From JBFKOL01 sp041628815 (GTDB lineage Bacteria; Bacteroidota; Bacteroidia; Chitinophagales; Saprospiraceae), in assembly GCA_041628815.1 (NCBI GenBank), contig JBFKOL010000292.1, positions 1 to 5,692 on the forward strand: DNA of 5,692 nt, given 5' to 3'. Numbering within the stretch: position 1 is the stretch's first letter; each line of letters opens with the position of its first letter. The notes beneath the pieces were generated by a model. That model saw only the letters and a list, made by a program, of their open reading frames with translations. It was not told the origin of the DNA and did no database searches. A program made the position numbers and the translations under genes. Of this stretch, positions 1-5,692 are shown in pieces.

Positions 1-2
1 AT

Positions 3-20
3 GCTAGCATTATTGCTAGC
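3..20. repeat. Perfect 7-bp inverted repeat with 4-base loop
   Basis: Arms GCTAGCA (3-9) and TGCTAGC (14-20) are exact reverse complements around a TTAT loop. It could fold as a small RNA hairpin, either at the end of an upstream gene outside the window or in the leader of the giant gene. No T-run follows, so it does not qualify as a standard intrinsic terminator. Confidence 0.45.
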
Positions 21-26
21 GGTTCT

Positions 27-49
27 CACGATACTTTCAAAATATCGTG
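27..49. repeat. Perfect 7-bp inverted repeat with 9-base loop
   Basis: Arms CACGATA (27-33) and TATCGTG (43-49) are exact reverse complements. It lies 6 bases after the first inverted repeat and 46 bases before the start codon at 96. It could be a regulator-binding palindrome, a leader hairpin or part of an upstream terminator; the sequence does not decide between these. Confidence 0.45.
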
Positions 50-95
50 CATTCAGTAGTGTTCTCTGCTCTGTTAGTTTATTTAAAGTAAACAT

Positions 96-161
96 ATGTA
101 CTTCGTAAGAATCTTGTTTGTCGTTTTTCTTTATGGCACAATTCATCAGGTCGCCTTCGGA
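96..161 (+). other. Sec signal peptide (type I) of the giant protein
   Basis: Residues 1-22 have a short basic n-region (Arg5), a hydrophobic core (ILFVVFLYG) and a small-residue end, Ala-Phe-Gly, before Gln23. Cleavage is expected before Gln23, a pattern often seen in Bacteroidota exported proteins, where the new N-terminal Gln may cyclise. There is no cysteine at the junction, so it is not a lipoprotein signal. Confidence 0.88.
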
Positions 162-3100
162 CAGGTCATGAATGATGATTCCATCAATTTTTATATTTCA
201 CATCTTTTTTTTAAATGGAATGATGCGGCATGGCAAGATGGGGATAACAATAACGTCGAACCCGCATGGTTGTTCAAATACAGCGATGCAGGACCTTTTA
301 CCTTATCTTGTAATCAAGCGAATTATTTAGAATCTGCAGGAGGCATTTGCTATCGTACGGCCTCCAACCTGGATACTTTTTTTGTCGACCCCGCTTTCAA
401 TTTGATAAGTGGTGGTCTCGGTATGCCGAACCTATCTACATTCAACACTTATGTTTCATTTATGGCCTGGGAATCGGATGATACAGGAGGAACAGGAACA
501 GCAGGTTGTCATCCCGGAAATCATAGTAATGAAATCAGTTCGCAACATTGCGATAATCTAACTTTAGCAGCCATGGAGTTAGGGGATGATCCAAATGTAT
601 GGAATAACAGGATTCCGTCCCAATCGCTACCCGGAAGATCGGAAGTCGGTTTTGCCGCCTTATGGAGGTATACGCACGGTTATAGATTCAATGACCCTTT
701 ACAGTTTGGGCCGGTAAGCTCTACGGCGAAAAGTCACTATAACTCCAATCGAAGTGCACCTGCCAATACACCCGGTTTTTATTTTGGCTATAACCATGAA
801 AATTCATGGATCAATAATGCCCAGGATTCTCCGGATGTGTGGTATACTTTTGAGGTAACCGATGGTCCAAAACGTGTTACCATCTCAACAGATCACCCGG
901 ATACGGATTTCGATACGTATTTGCACCTTCTTTCTATTAGCCCGGATGGGCAATTCTTTGCTTACATCGACTTTGATGATAATATTGATGGGGACGGCGG
1001 AAACAGAAAATCTCTGGTTGAGAAAGACCTCTGTGTGGGTACCTATACAATTGTTGTCGAAGGATTTAATCAAAAGGTTGGCAATTTTGTCTTGAGTGTT
1101 GAAAGTACGGATCTGGACAATTCCGAAATCAATCCCGGTACAATTACTGCTGTTGAGACTTCTTTTTGCGTAGGCGATGAATTGCCGGATATTATTAATG
1201 TAACTTTTCCGTCTTCTTCGCTTTCTATTCAAAGCAATACCGATCCGGTTGACCGGTATGAATGGCAGAAAAAAATTGGACCGGGTTCGATGGGTTGGAC
1301 CACCATCAATGGGGCAGAAGACGCTACCTATGTGAACCCGGATGTAATGGTTGATGATCCTGTGTCCTACCGACGACGCGCTTTATATTGTAATATTTGG
1401 ACTGACTGGTCCAATGAAGTCACCATGACCAATGATGGTGGCACGATTGATCCTGGAAATGTGGAACTCAGAGTCAATTGCGATCTTGATTTGTCCAGCC
1501 GGGTCTGGGATATCATAACCATTCCCACAGCGAGTGTGCCGGGCTGTTTCGGTTCCAGGCGAGATACTGTGGGGGGCGTGCTGATAACATATTTTACATC
1601 CGGGGAACCTGAACCCATAGAGACCCGGTGGGAAATGAGTTATGATGGAGGAGATTGGACCATCGTAAGCAACGGATCTTGTTGCTTCCAACCGACAAGC
1701 TCAACTTTTGTTAATGCACTGGAAGGAAATGATGGAGAGTACCGTCTCAGGCGAAGGGCGGCGAATGGATGTGGCACGAGCGCATATGCGGATACACTTA
1801 CGGTTAACACCGTTCCAAGGGATGGGGTGATTTCGGGTAAAGTATCCAGTCCAGCGGGCATTGGGGGTCCTGGAGCTGGTGTTCCTGGAGTTACCATAAC
1901 TGCCGTAAGAACGACACAAGTGGAAGGCGGGCAGTTTACGACGGATACCTATACGGTGGAAACCAATTCACAGGGTAATTATGCCTTGTCAGATCTCTAT
2001 TATGGTCCAGGGGCCAATGGCGCCGGATTTACCGTTACTGCCTCTAGAAGTGATACCGTGATACGCATTGATTCGATCATCGTATCTCCGCCGGATACGA
2101 TTTATGAAACTATTGTTATAAACCATGTTTTTGACCCTATATCGTACTCCGGGAGCGATTCGGTATTGCTAAAGAGTACATTGAAAACTGCCATTAATGT
2201 GGACTTTACCGATTTAACCTCGTTTACCTTTTCAGGTAACGTATTCCAGGATTATAATGGGACTCCGTGTGGCTTGTTTAATACAGAGATTTATTTGAAC
2301 GGTGTAGTTAAGGATTCGGCGGATGTCTTTGGTAATTATTCGATTTCAATACCAAGTATTGGGGACTATACGATCGAGGCCAAATTCAAAAATCACACAT
2401 TTGATACGCTTTACTCCGACATCTATATCGATCGAGATTTCTACGACCAAAACTTCGAAAGCGAAAACATACAACGTGTATATGGCGCATTTACAGATGG
2501 CTGTGGTACCCCGATAACCGGTGAAGCGACGCTTACATTTTCAGATACTATCAATTGTATTGAGCATATTGTCGAGACGATAGGAGGACAATATGACTTT
2601 CCGTTGCCAGCCAAGAATTACAAGGTTTCATTTAATCATCCGAATCAAGAGATTGACTTGTTTTTTGCTGCATCCCGATCGATTGATATATCGTGTGCTG
2701 ATACCTTGTTGAACTACAGGTACCATGCACCCCCGGTTATAGAAATAACAGGGTTGCCGGAAGCTTCTTCTTGTGCGGCACCCTATGATGTACCCATTGT
2801 CGAACAGGCCGTGACGTATCCGGTTTCTATTAATATCTATGAAGGTGTCATCGGAGGATGTCCCGTCGATACGGGATTCTTGCAAATTATTGACGAGATC
2901 AGTGATAAGGGAAGTGATACGGTTAATGTCTACTTTAGCAATGGCAGTGCGATGTATAATATGTTTCCCGATAAGCCAAATTTGACACCAGACCATCTGA
3001 AAGAGATTTCCATCGCGGCAAAAGATATCTATGATCAGATTTCCGAATCATTTCAACTATCTGCTTTTGTTTCAGGTGTTCGCTCCAGGGAGCAGCAATT

Positions 3101-5360
3101 TACGACCGTCACTCCTGAAATACCGTTCCTTATTCTCCGCGATCCACCTGGAGATGCTAGCTACAGTTTTGTTGAACAGTCGGAAACCATAGAAACTGCT
3201 ACAAGGTTTTTTGCCGCTCAGGCGGAAAATACTAATATCTGGACTGAGGTAAAGTTGGGCACCCAGTTTGAAGCGGGATTTATCGGGTTTGACGTTGAAA
3301 CCGAGATCTGGGGACAGATCGGTTCCACACTAGAAATAGGAGCAACCAGCTCTTCTTCCGCTGAAGCAATCATGTCCATAACGACTTCCGAAACATTTTC
3401 AACATCAGGAAATCCGGATGTAACGGGTGTCGAAGGAGATGTTTTTGTCGGTGCCGCCATGAATATGTTATATGCCACAGCAGATATTCTGACATTCAAT
3501 GAAACTACGTGCAGCCCAAAGCTGGATGTAAATCTGATTATGAAAAATGATGGGTTTTCGACCAAATTCATATATACCGAAGCATACATTAGAAATAATG
3601 TCATTCCTGATTTACTTTTCTTGTCTCAATTTCCTACGAGACCAGATAGCGTCACTTTTTATCTGAACCAGGTAAAAGCATGGGAACAGACACTGGCCAG
3701 GAACGAAGAGCTTAAATTGCGTTCTGATTTTATAGAAAATATTTCGTTCAGCAACAGTACGCCTTACGACAATACGACGACAATAGAAAATTCTGAATCA
3801 TTGACCATTGAGTTTTTGTCTGAGATCAACCAAGAAATTGCTGCAGAAGCAGGAGTAGAAGTTGCCGGTATCGGAGCCTCGGGAGGTGTGACTGTAATGC
3901 TTAAGGTGGAAATGGGAGTGTCCGAAACAAACACTACGACAAAGACATTGACGACCGGATTTCACCTTGAAGACGATGATTCAGATGGAATAGGTGATGG
4001 ATTCACGGTAGATGTATTGACCGATCCGGTCTATAAAACCCCTGTATTCAAAACGATTGCAGGGGAGAGTTCTTGCCCGTGGGAAGAGGGTACATTACCG
4101 AGGGATGAACCCGAATTGACGGTTGCCAATCCAATTGCCACCGATGTTCCTTTAGGTAATACTGCTTTTTTCAATTTCGAGTTGAAGAATACCAGTCAGA
4201 GTATGGAGGCGCGAACTTATGTTTTGCGTTTAAAACAGGAAAGTAACCCATATGGTGCCATTGTCACAATAGGCGGTGTCCCAGCACCACCTGCAGGTAT
4301 TGGATATACCATTGACTATCTCGGGACACAAATGGTGACCGTAGGTGTATCCTTTGGGCAACCCGGCTTTTATTCATATGAAGCATTGGAATTCGAGTTG
4401 ATGTCGGCGTGTGACGAGGATATTTCGGAAACGGCGATCATCTCGATATTCTGGCAGAGTCCGTGTAGCGACATTGGCTTGTTTGATCCAGAACCCGCTG
4501 CTGCCACTCCGGAGACGGGTTGGCGGATCACCTCTAATACGCTTAATCGTGAATTAAACGTCCACATTAAGGATTATGACGAGAAGGAGTTGGATCAGGT
4601 AATTGTCGAATATGCCAAAGTAGGAGGGACCAATTGGACAAATTTAGCGGTAATAACAGCTGCGAATTTAGAGCCTAACGACCCGGATGGCACGAATTTG
4701 GGTACCATCGTTCCAGTAAATTTCGGAGCAATTCCAGATGGTGCGTACAACATTCGTCTTCAGCTAATTTGCAGTGGTAACAGAATATTTTCTAGAAGAG
4801 CAATAGGTTTGATTGACACGCGTTCGCCTGAGCTATTGGGAATACCAGAACCAAGAGATGATAGCTATGACACAGGAGAAGGAGATATAATTGCCGTGAA
4901 CTTTGATGAAATGATCGACTGTAGTTCTGCTACCGCCGTGTTAACCAGGCTGGATAATAACAATGAGGTATTACCGATAATGCCCTTGGCATGTACGGCG
5001 AGGGGAATAGAGGTCATCCCTGCCGGGAGTCTTCCTGTACCAGGCGCATACAGAGTGTCTATAAGTGGTGTCAAAGATCAATTTGGCAATGAAAGGCAAG
5101 ATGTCAACTGGCTATTTATCACTCCAGGTTATATCGTTGAAGACACTTGTGATCCTCTGCTTTTGTCCAACAACAATGTCAACCAGGATGCCATCAATGT
5201 AGCAGTTTATCAACGGAACAGTATTATGTCAGATGGTATGGTCCAAGGCTTTGGAATTACCAAGTTTGTGGTTGAAGAATCCATGGTCATGAATGAAGGT
5301 TTTGAGATTCAACCAGGAGGATTATTCATTGGACAAATAGAAAACTGTGTGGTTGACTGA
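96..5360 (+). CDS. Giant secreted multidomain protein (PPC, Ig-like, carboxypeptidase-regulatory-like and C-terminal coathanger-like modules), function unknown
   Basis: This is an intact 1754-residue reading frame with no internal stop or frameshift. The ATG at 96 is chosen because it directly precedes a good Sec signal peptide (residues 1-22); the next Met, residue 25, would lose it. No GGAGG-type ribosome site is present, only an A/T-rich leader, which is usual in Bacteroidota. Modules in order: unrecognised N-terminal region (24-205), PPC-like (222-338), two Ig-like (345-447, 458-575), three carboxypeptidase-regulatory-like sandwiches (578-700, 710-790, 795-875), a linker sandwich (878-1005), a large central module (1005-1460), FN3-like (1476-1577), Big_5-like (1577-1675) and a coathanger-like C-terminus (1685-1754). 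There are 27 cysteines spread through the chain, fitting an exported disulfide-bearing protein. No membrane segment follows the signal peptide, no lipobox is seen, and I find no catalytic motif. A surface or extracellular adhesive or structural role is inferred. The frame and export are secure; the function is not known. Confidence 0.95.
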   Translation: MYFVRILFVVFLYGTIHQVAFGQVMNDDSINFYISHLFFKWNDAAWQDGDNNNVEPAWLFKYSDAGPFTLSCNQANYLESAGGICYRTASNLDTFFVDPAFNLISGGLGMPNLSTFNTYVSFMAWESDDTGGTGTAGCHPGNHSNEISSQHCDNLTLAAMELGDDPNVWNNRIPSQSLPGRSEVGFAALWRYTHGYRFNDPLQFGPVSSTAKSHYNSNRSAPANTPGFYFGYNHENSWINNAQDSPDVWYTFEVTDGPKRVTISTDHPDTDFDTYLHLLSISPDGQFFAYIDFDDNIDGDGGNRKSLVEKDLCVGTYTIVVEGFNQKVGNFVLSVESTDLDNSEINPGTITAVETSFCVGDELPDIINVTFPSSSLSIQSNTDPVDRYEWQKKIGPGSMGWTTINGAEDATYVNPDVMVDDPVSYRRRALYCNIWTDWSNEVTMTNDGGTIDPGNVELRVNCDLDLSSRVWDIITIPTASVPGCFGSRRDTVGGVLITYFTSGEPEPIETRWEMSYDGGDWTIVSNGSCCFQPTSSTFVNALEGNDGEYRLRRRAANGCGTSAYADTLTVNTVPRDGVISGKVSSPAGIGGPGAGVPGVTITAVRTTQVEGGQFTTDTYTVETNSQGNYALSDLYYGPGANGAGFTVTASRSDTVIRIDSIIVSPPDTIYETIVINHVFDPISYSGSDSVLLKSTLKTAINVDFTDLTSFTFSGNVFQDYNGTPCGLFNTEIYLNGVVKDSADVFGNYSISIPSIGDYTIEAKFKNHTFDTLYSDIYIDRDFYDQNFESENIQRVYGAFTDGCGTPITGEATLTFSDTINCIEHIVETIGGQYDFPLPAKNYKVSFNHPNQEIDLFFAASRSIDISCADTLLNYRYHAPPVIEITGLPEASSCAAPYDVPIVEQAVTYPVSINIYEGVIGGCPVDTGFLQIIDEISDKGSDTVNVYFSNGSAMYNMFPDKPNLTPDHLKEISIAAKDIYDQISESFQLSAFVSGVRSREQQFTTVTPEIPFLILRDPPGDASYSFVEQSETIETATRFFAAQAENTNIWTEVKLGTQFEAGFIGFDVETEIWGQIGSTLEIGATSSSSAEAIMSITTSETFSTSGNPDVTGVEGDVFVGAAMNMLYATADILTFNETTCSPKLDVNLIMKNDGFSTKFIYTEAYIRNNVIPDLLFLSQFPTRPDSVTFYLNQVKAWEQTLARNEELKLRSDFIENISFSNSTPYDNTTTIENSESLTIEFLSEINQEIAAEAGVEVAGIGASGGVTVMLKVEMGVSETNTTTKTLTTGFHLEDDDSDGIGDGFTVDVLTDPVYKTPVFKTIAGESSCPWEEGTLPRDEPELTVANPIATDVPLGNTAFFNFELKNTSQSMEARTYVLRLKQESNPYGAIVTIGGVPAPPAGIGYTIDYLGTQMVTVGVSFGQPGFYSYEALEFELMSACDEDISETAIISIFWQSPCSDIGLFDPEPAAATPETGWRITSNTLNRELNVHIKDYDEKELDQVIVEYAKVGGTNWTNLAVITAANLEPNDPDGTNLGTIVPVNFGAIPDGAYNIRLQLICSGNRIFSRRAIGLIDTRSPELLGIPEPRDDSYDTGEGDIIAVNFDEMIDCSSATAVLTRLDNNNEVLPIMPLACTARGIEVIPAGSLPVPGAYRVSISGVKDQFGNERQDVNWLFITPGYIVEDTCDPLLLSNNNVNQDAINVAVYQRNSIMSDGMVQGFGITKFVVEESMVMNEGFEIQPGGLFIGQIENCVVD
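165..710 (+). other. N-terminal Trp-rich extracellular region of unknown family (residues 24-205)
   Basis: This is the first mature part of the protein. It has many Trp/Tyr/Phe and Asp/Asn residues, including WNDAAWQDGDNNN and FMAWESDDTGG, and four cysteines at 72, 85, 138 and 152 that could make two disulfides. Two short stretches look loosely alike: AWLFKYSDAG near residue 57 and ALWRYTHGYR near 188. I recall similar Trp/Asp-rich beta-type regions at the start of large Bacteroidota surface proteins but cannot give a family name. A ligand-binding head is possible but is only an inference from its position ahead of the stalk. Confidence 0.5.
759..1109 (+). other. PPC (pre-peptidase C-terminal)-like beta-sandwich domain (residues 222-338)
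   Basis: The run DVWYTFEV (247-254), then VTIST, FDTYLHLL (272-279), an acidic DFDDNIDGDGG loop (292-302), CVGTYTIVVEGF (313-324) and a closing GNFVLSVE follows the strand order of the PPC family. Those are small jelly-roll domains in secreted proteases and other extracellular proteins, often with an Asp-rich calcium loop. No protease accompanies it here, so it is read as a binding or spacer domain. Confidence 0.75.
1128..1820 (+). other. Two related Ig-like modules in tandem (residues 345-447 and 458-575)
   Basis: Both copies carry the same landmarks: an opening cysteine segment, a central Trp strand (RYEWQKK at 387-393; TRWEMSYDG at 510-518), a second Trp (WTTING; WTIVSNG) and a late strand with clustered arginines (YRRRALYC at 425-432; YRLRRRAANGC at 549-559). 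This is the layout of the Ig-like repeats that act as spacers in large Bacteroidota surface proteins. The copies are diverged at the DNA level, so they are old duplicates rather than a recent expansion. A spacer or adhesive role is inferred. Confidence 0.65.
1827..2720 (+). other. Three successive carboxypeptidase-regulatory-like (CNA-B/transthyretin-type) modules (residues 578-875)
   Basis: Copy 1 (578-700) has ISGKVSSP, GVPGVTITAV and NSQGNYALSDL. Copy 2 (710-790) has FSGNVFQDYNGTPC, EIYLNGV, DVFGNYSISIP and YTIEAKF. Copy 3 (795-875) has VYGAFTDGCGTPITGEATL, GGQYDFPLPA and YKVSFNHP. The recurring plan G-x-V, then a strand of the 'V-x-I' type, then 'G-x-Y-x-L/I-P', then 'Y-x-V/I-x-A/F' is that of carboxypeptidase-regulatory and CNA-B-like folds, which typically build stalks in surface proteins. 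Copies 1 and 2 are the clearest; copy 3 is weaker. Confidence 0.65.
3108..4475 (+). other. Large central module with LRDPPGD, GDVFVGAA and SSCPWEEGT motifs, function unknown (residues 1005-1460)
   Basis: The motifs run in this order: LRDPPGD (1014-1020), a Ser/Thr-rich alternating stretch (1049-1110), GDVFVGAA (1114-1121), a predicted helix with W1196, L1200, N1203 and K1207, a second Ser/Thr-rich alternating stretch (1212-1292), an Asp-rich loop (1292-1303), YKTPVF (1313-1318), SSCPWEEGT (1325-1333) and a sandwich (about 1341-1456) with LKNTSQSMEARTYVL, SNPYGA (1383-1388) and a closing SACD...SPC pair (C1439, C1457). From memory, the same motif order occurs in other very large exported proteins, including some from eukaryotic microbes, but I cannot verify this here or name a family. 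The order and character of the motifs suggest a single folded unit rather than independent spacers. Confidence 0.5.
4521..5120 (+). other. FN3-like module followed by a bacterial Ig-like (Big_5-type) module (residues 1476-1675)
   Basis: The first unit (1476-1577) has ELNVHIKDYD, VIVEYAKVGGTNW and IPDGAYNIRLQLICSG, a fibronectin-III-like strand pattern. The second (1577-1675) opens with SPELLGIPEPRDDSYDTGEGDIIAV at its start, then NFDEMIDC (1602-1609), and ends with GAYRVSISGVKDQFGN. The 'P-x-D-x-(acidic)-G-D-x-I-x-V-x-F-x-E-x-I' opening and the late 'Y-x-V-x-I-x-G-V-x-D-x-x-G-N' are hallmarks of the Big_5 Ig-like family. Both are probably spacers between the central module and the C-terminal module. 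Confidence 0.6.
5148..5357 (+). other. C-terminal coathanger-stack-like module (residues 1685-1754)
   Basis: The end of the protein runs through INVAVYQRNSIMSDGMV, then VVEESMVMNEGFEIQPGGLF, and ends IENCVVD. This matches a motif I know from the ends of many secreted Bacteroidota proteins: 'Y-x-A-x-x-x-I-x-S-x-G-x-V' followed by 'I-x-L-x-P-G-F-x-A-x-x-G-x-x-F-x-A-x-I-x-x-C', annotated in some databases as a 3-coathanger stack domain. The family name is from memory. Cysteines 1685 and 1751 bracket the module and could form a disulfide. No type A T9SS signal (ending with a Lys-rich strand) or type B gliding-motility-type domain is seen after it. Confidence 0.55.
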
Positions 5361-5383
5361 GCAGTGACAGAAGAAAAAAAATT

Positions 5384-5407
5384 AACTCGGTCTAAAATAT
5401 TAGAGTT
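5384..5407 (+). terminator. Possible weak hairpin after the giant gene
   Basis: AACTC (5384-5388) and TAA (5393-5395) can pair with TTAGAGTT (5400-5407), leaving a GGTC bulge and an AATA loop. It begins 23 bases after the stop codon and follows an A-run (5373-5381). The stem is short and AT-rich with no T-run downstream, so it is a poor intrinsic terminator and is listed only as a candidate. Confidence 0.2.
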
Positions 5408-5496
5408 GCAGAATCTGGTTTGATATTGCAGGTCTTGTATTATTTAGTCGATAAAAGTCAACTTCGTATCACTCAAGGATTTGTTCCGTTCAATTC

Positions 5497-5691
5497 TTAT
5501 TGACTGGGAGTGTGCATGCTGTTACCCTGGCACGAGTATAAACGTTTCGCCAAAACTTTGAAACGGGCTGCACTGGATTTATAAATGCCTTCAGATGATG
5601 AAATATAAGATCCAATGAACCTTACAAGGATACGCTCCGGTGGACCGCGGTAATTGTCGATCCGAGTCGTTGATGATGTGCCAGTGGCAAG
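5497..5691 (-). CDS. Possible 3' end of a converging gene (partial, product unknown)
   Basis: Reading the minus strand from 5691, 64 codons stay open until a TAA at 5499-5497. The frame enters from outside the window, so no start is visible. The translation has an ordinary, fairly basic make-up, with parts such as RIDNYRGPPERILVRF, GIYKSSAARFKVLAKRLY and a short polar tail. I do not recognise it. An open stretch of this length can arise by chance among six frames, so it is offered only as a candidate C-terminus of a gene convergent with the giant gene. If real, the two stop codons are 136 bases apart. Confidence 0.25.
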   Translation of the reverse strand, partial: LATGTSSTTRIDNYRGPPERILVRFIGSYISSSEGIYKSSAARFKVLAKRLYSCQGNSMHTPSQ

Positions 5692-5692
5692 A

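Larger units (their letters stand above)
5361..5692. other. 332-base region downstream of the giant gene without a confirmed gene
   Basis: On the + strand all frames are broken by frequent stops; the longest ATG-started stretch is 22 codons (5518-5586), too short to call. I see no tRNA, rRNA, riboswitch or CRISPR pattern. A perfect 6-bp inverted repeat (CGTTTC 5543-5548, GAAACG 5560-5565) and a minus-strand open frame entering from the right edge are the only structures noted. Confidence 0.5.

Noticed and set aside
3..59. An 18-codon frame entering from the left edge and ending at TAG 57-59, possibly the end of an upstream gene.
   Set aside because: It is too short to judge, has no recognisable content, and the two inverted repeats argue for non-coding sequence.
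75..82. TAGTTTAT as a possible Bacteroidota -7 promoter element (TAnnTTTG).
   Set aside because: It misses the last two consensus positions, has no TTG element at the right distance upstream and would leave only a few bases of leader before the ATG at 96.
1..108. A 35-codon ATG-started frame (stop TAA at 106-108) overlapping the start of the giant gene, with a hydrophobic N-terminus.
   Set aside because: It begins at the very first base of the window, contains both inverted repeats, lacks any visible start signal and overlaps the well-supported start in another frame. It could be a chance frame or the tail of something upstream, so it was not called.
1014..1109. Reading the PPC-like domain as evidence for a secreted protease.
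   Set aside because: No Ser/His/Asp triad, HExxH zinc motif or other protease signature is visible anywhere in the 1754 residues.
885..1232. Minus-strand 115-codon frame inside the giant gene (similar minus-strand frames at 1383-1691, 2628-2996 and 3218-3604).
   Set aside because: They lie opposite well-supported coding sequence, their translations are rich in Ile/Arg/Ser without domain character, and none has a start context or partner. They are shadows of the real frame.
5543..5565. Inverted repeat CGTTTC/GAAACG as a terminator or operator.
   Set aside because: It has only 6-bp arms with an 11-base loop and no T-run. Repeats of this size are expected by chance and it may lie inside coding sequence.
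5518..5586. 22-codon + strand frame (starts MLLPWHEYKRF).
   Set aside because: It is too short, has no ribosome site and no recognisable family, and lies opposite the minus-strand open frame, which is longer.

Overview
The window looks like Bacteroidota DNA, probably from a marine or environmental lineage of the Saprospiraceae/Cytophagales type; this placement is inferred. The grounds are a signal peptide ending in Ala-Phe-Gly before Gln, an A/T-rich leader with no Shine-Dalgarno sequence, moderate GC, and a giant secreted protein made of stacked beta-sandwich modules of the kind common in that phylum. No gene in the window gives a species-level clue.

Layout: bases 1-95 are a short upstream region with two adjacent perfect inverted repeats. 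One very large intact gene then fills 96-5360 on the + strand (1754 residues). Bases 5361-5692 hold no clear complete gene. They contain a weak AT-rich hairpin just after the stop codon and an open reading frame on the minus strand (5497-5691) that runs off the right edge and may be the 3' end of a converging gene.

The large protein reads, in order: Sec signal peptide; an unrecognised Trp-rich N-terminal region with four cysteines; a pre-peptidase C-terminal-like (PPC) domain; two related Ig-like modules; three carboxypeptidase-regulatory-like beta-sandwiches that probably act as a stalk; a large central module (about residues 1005-1460) with distinctive motifs (LRDPPGD, GDVFVGAA, a W/L/N/K helix, an Asp-rich loop, YKTPVF...SSCPWEEGT) and long Ser/Thr-rich alternating stretches; a fibronectin-III-like module; a bacterial Ig-like (Big_5-like) module; and a C-terminal repeat-like module resembling the '3-coathanger stack' ends of many secreted Bacteroidota proteins. 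No protease, glycosidase or other catalytic motif is visible, so a structural, adhesive or cell-surface interaction role is the most reasonable reading.

The part most worth following up is the central module, whose function I cannot name and whose amphipathic Ser/Thr-rich strands resemble those of beta-pore-forming proteins. With only one clear gene, no operon partner or pathway can be read from the window.
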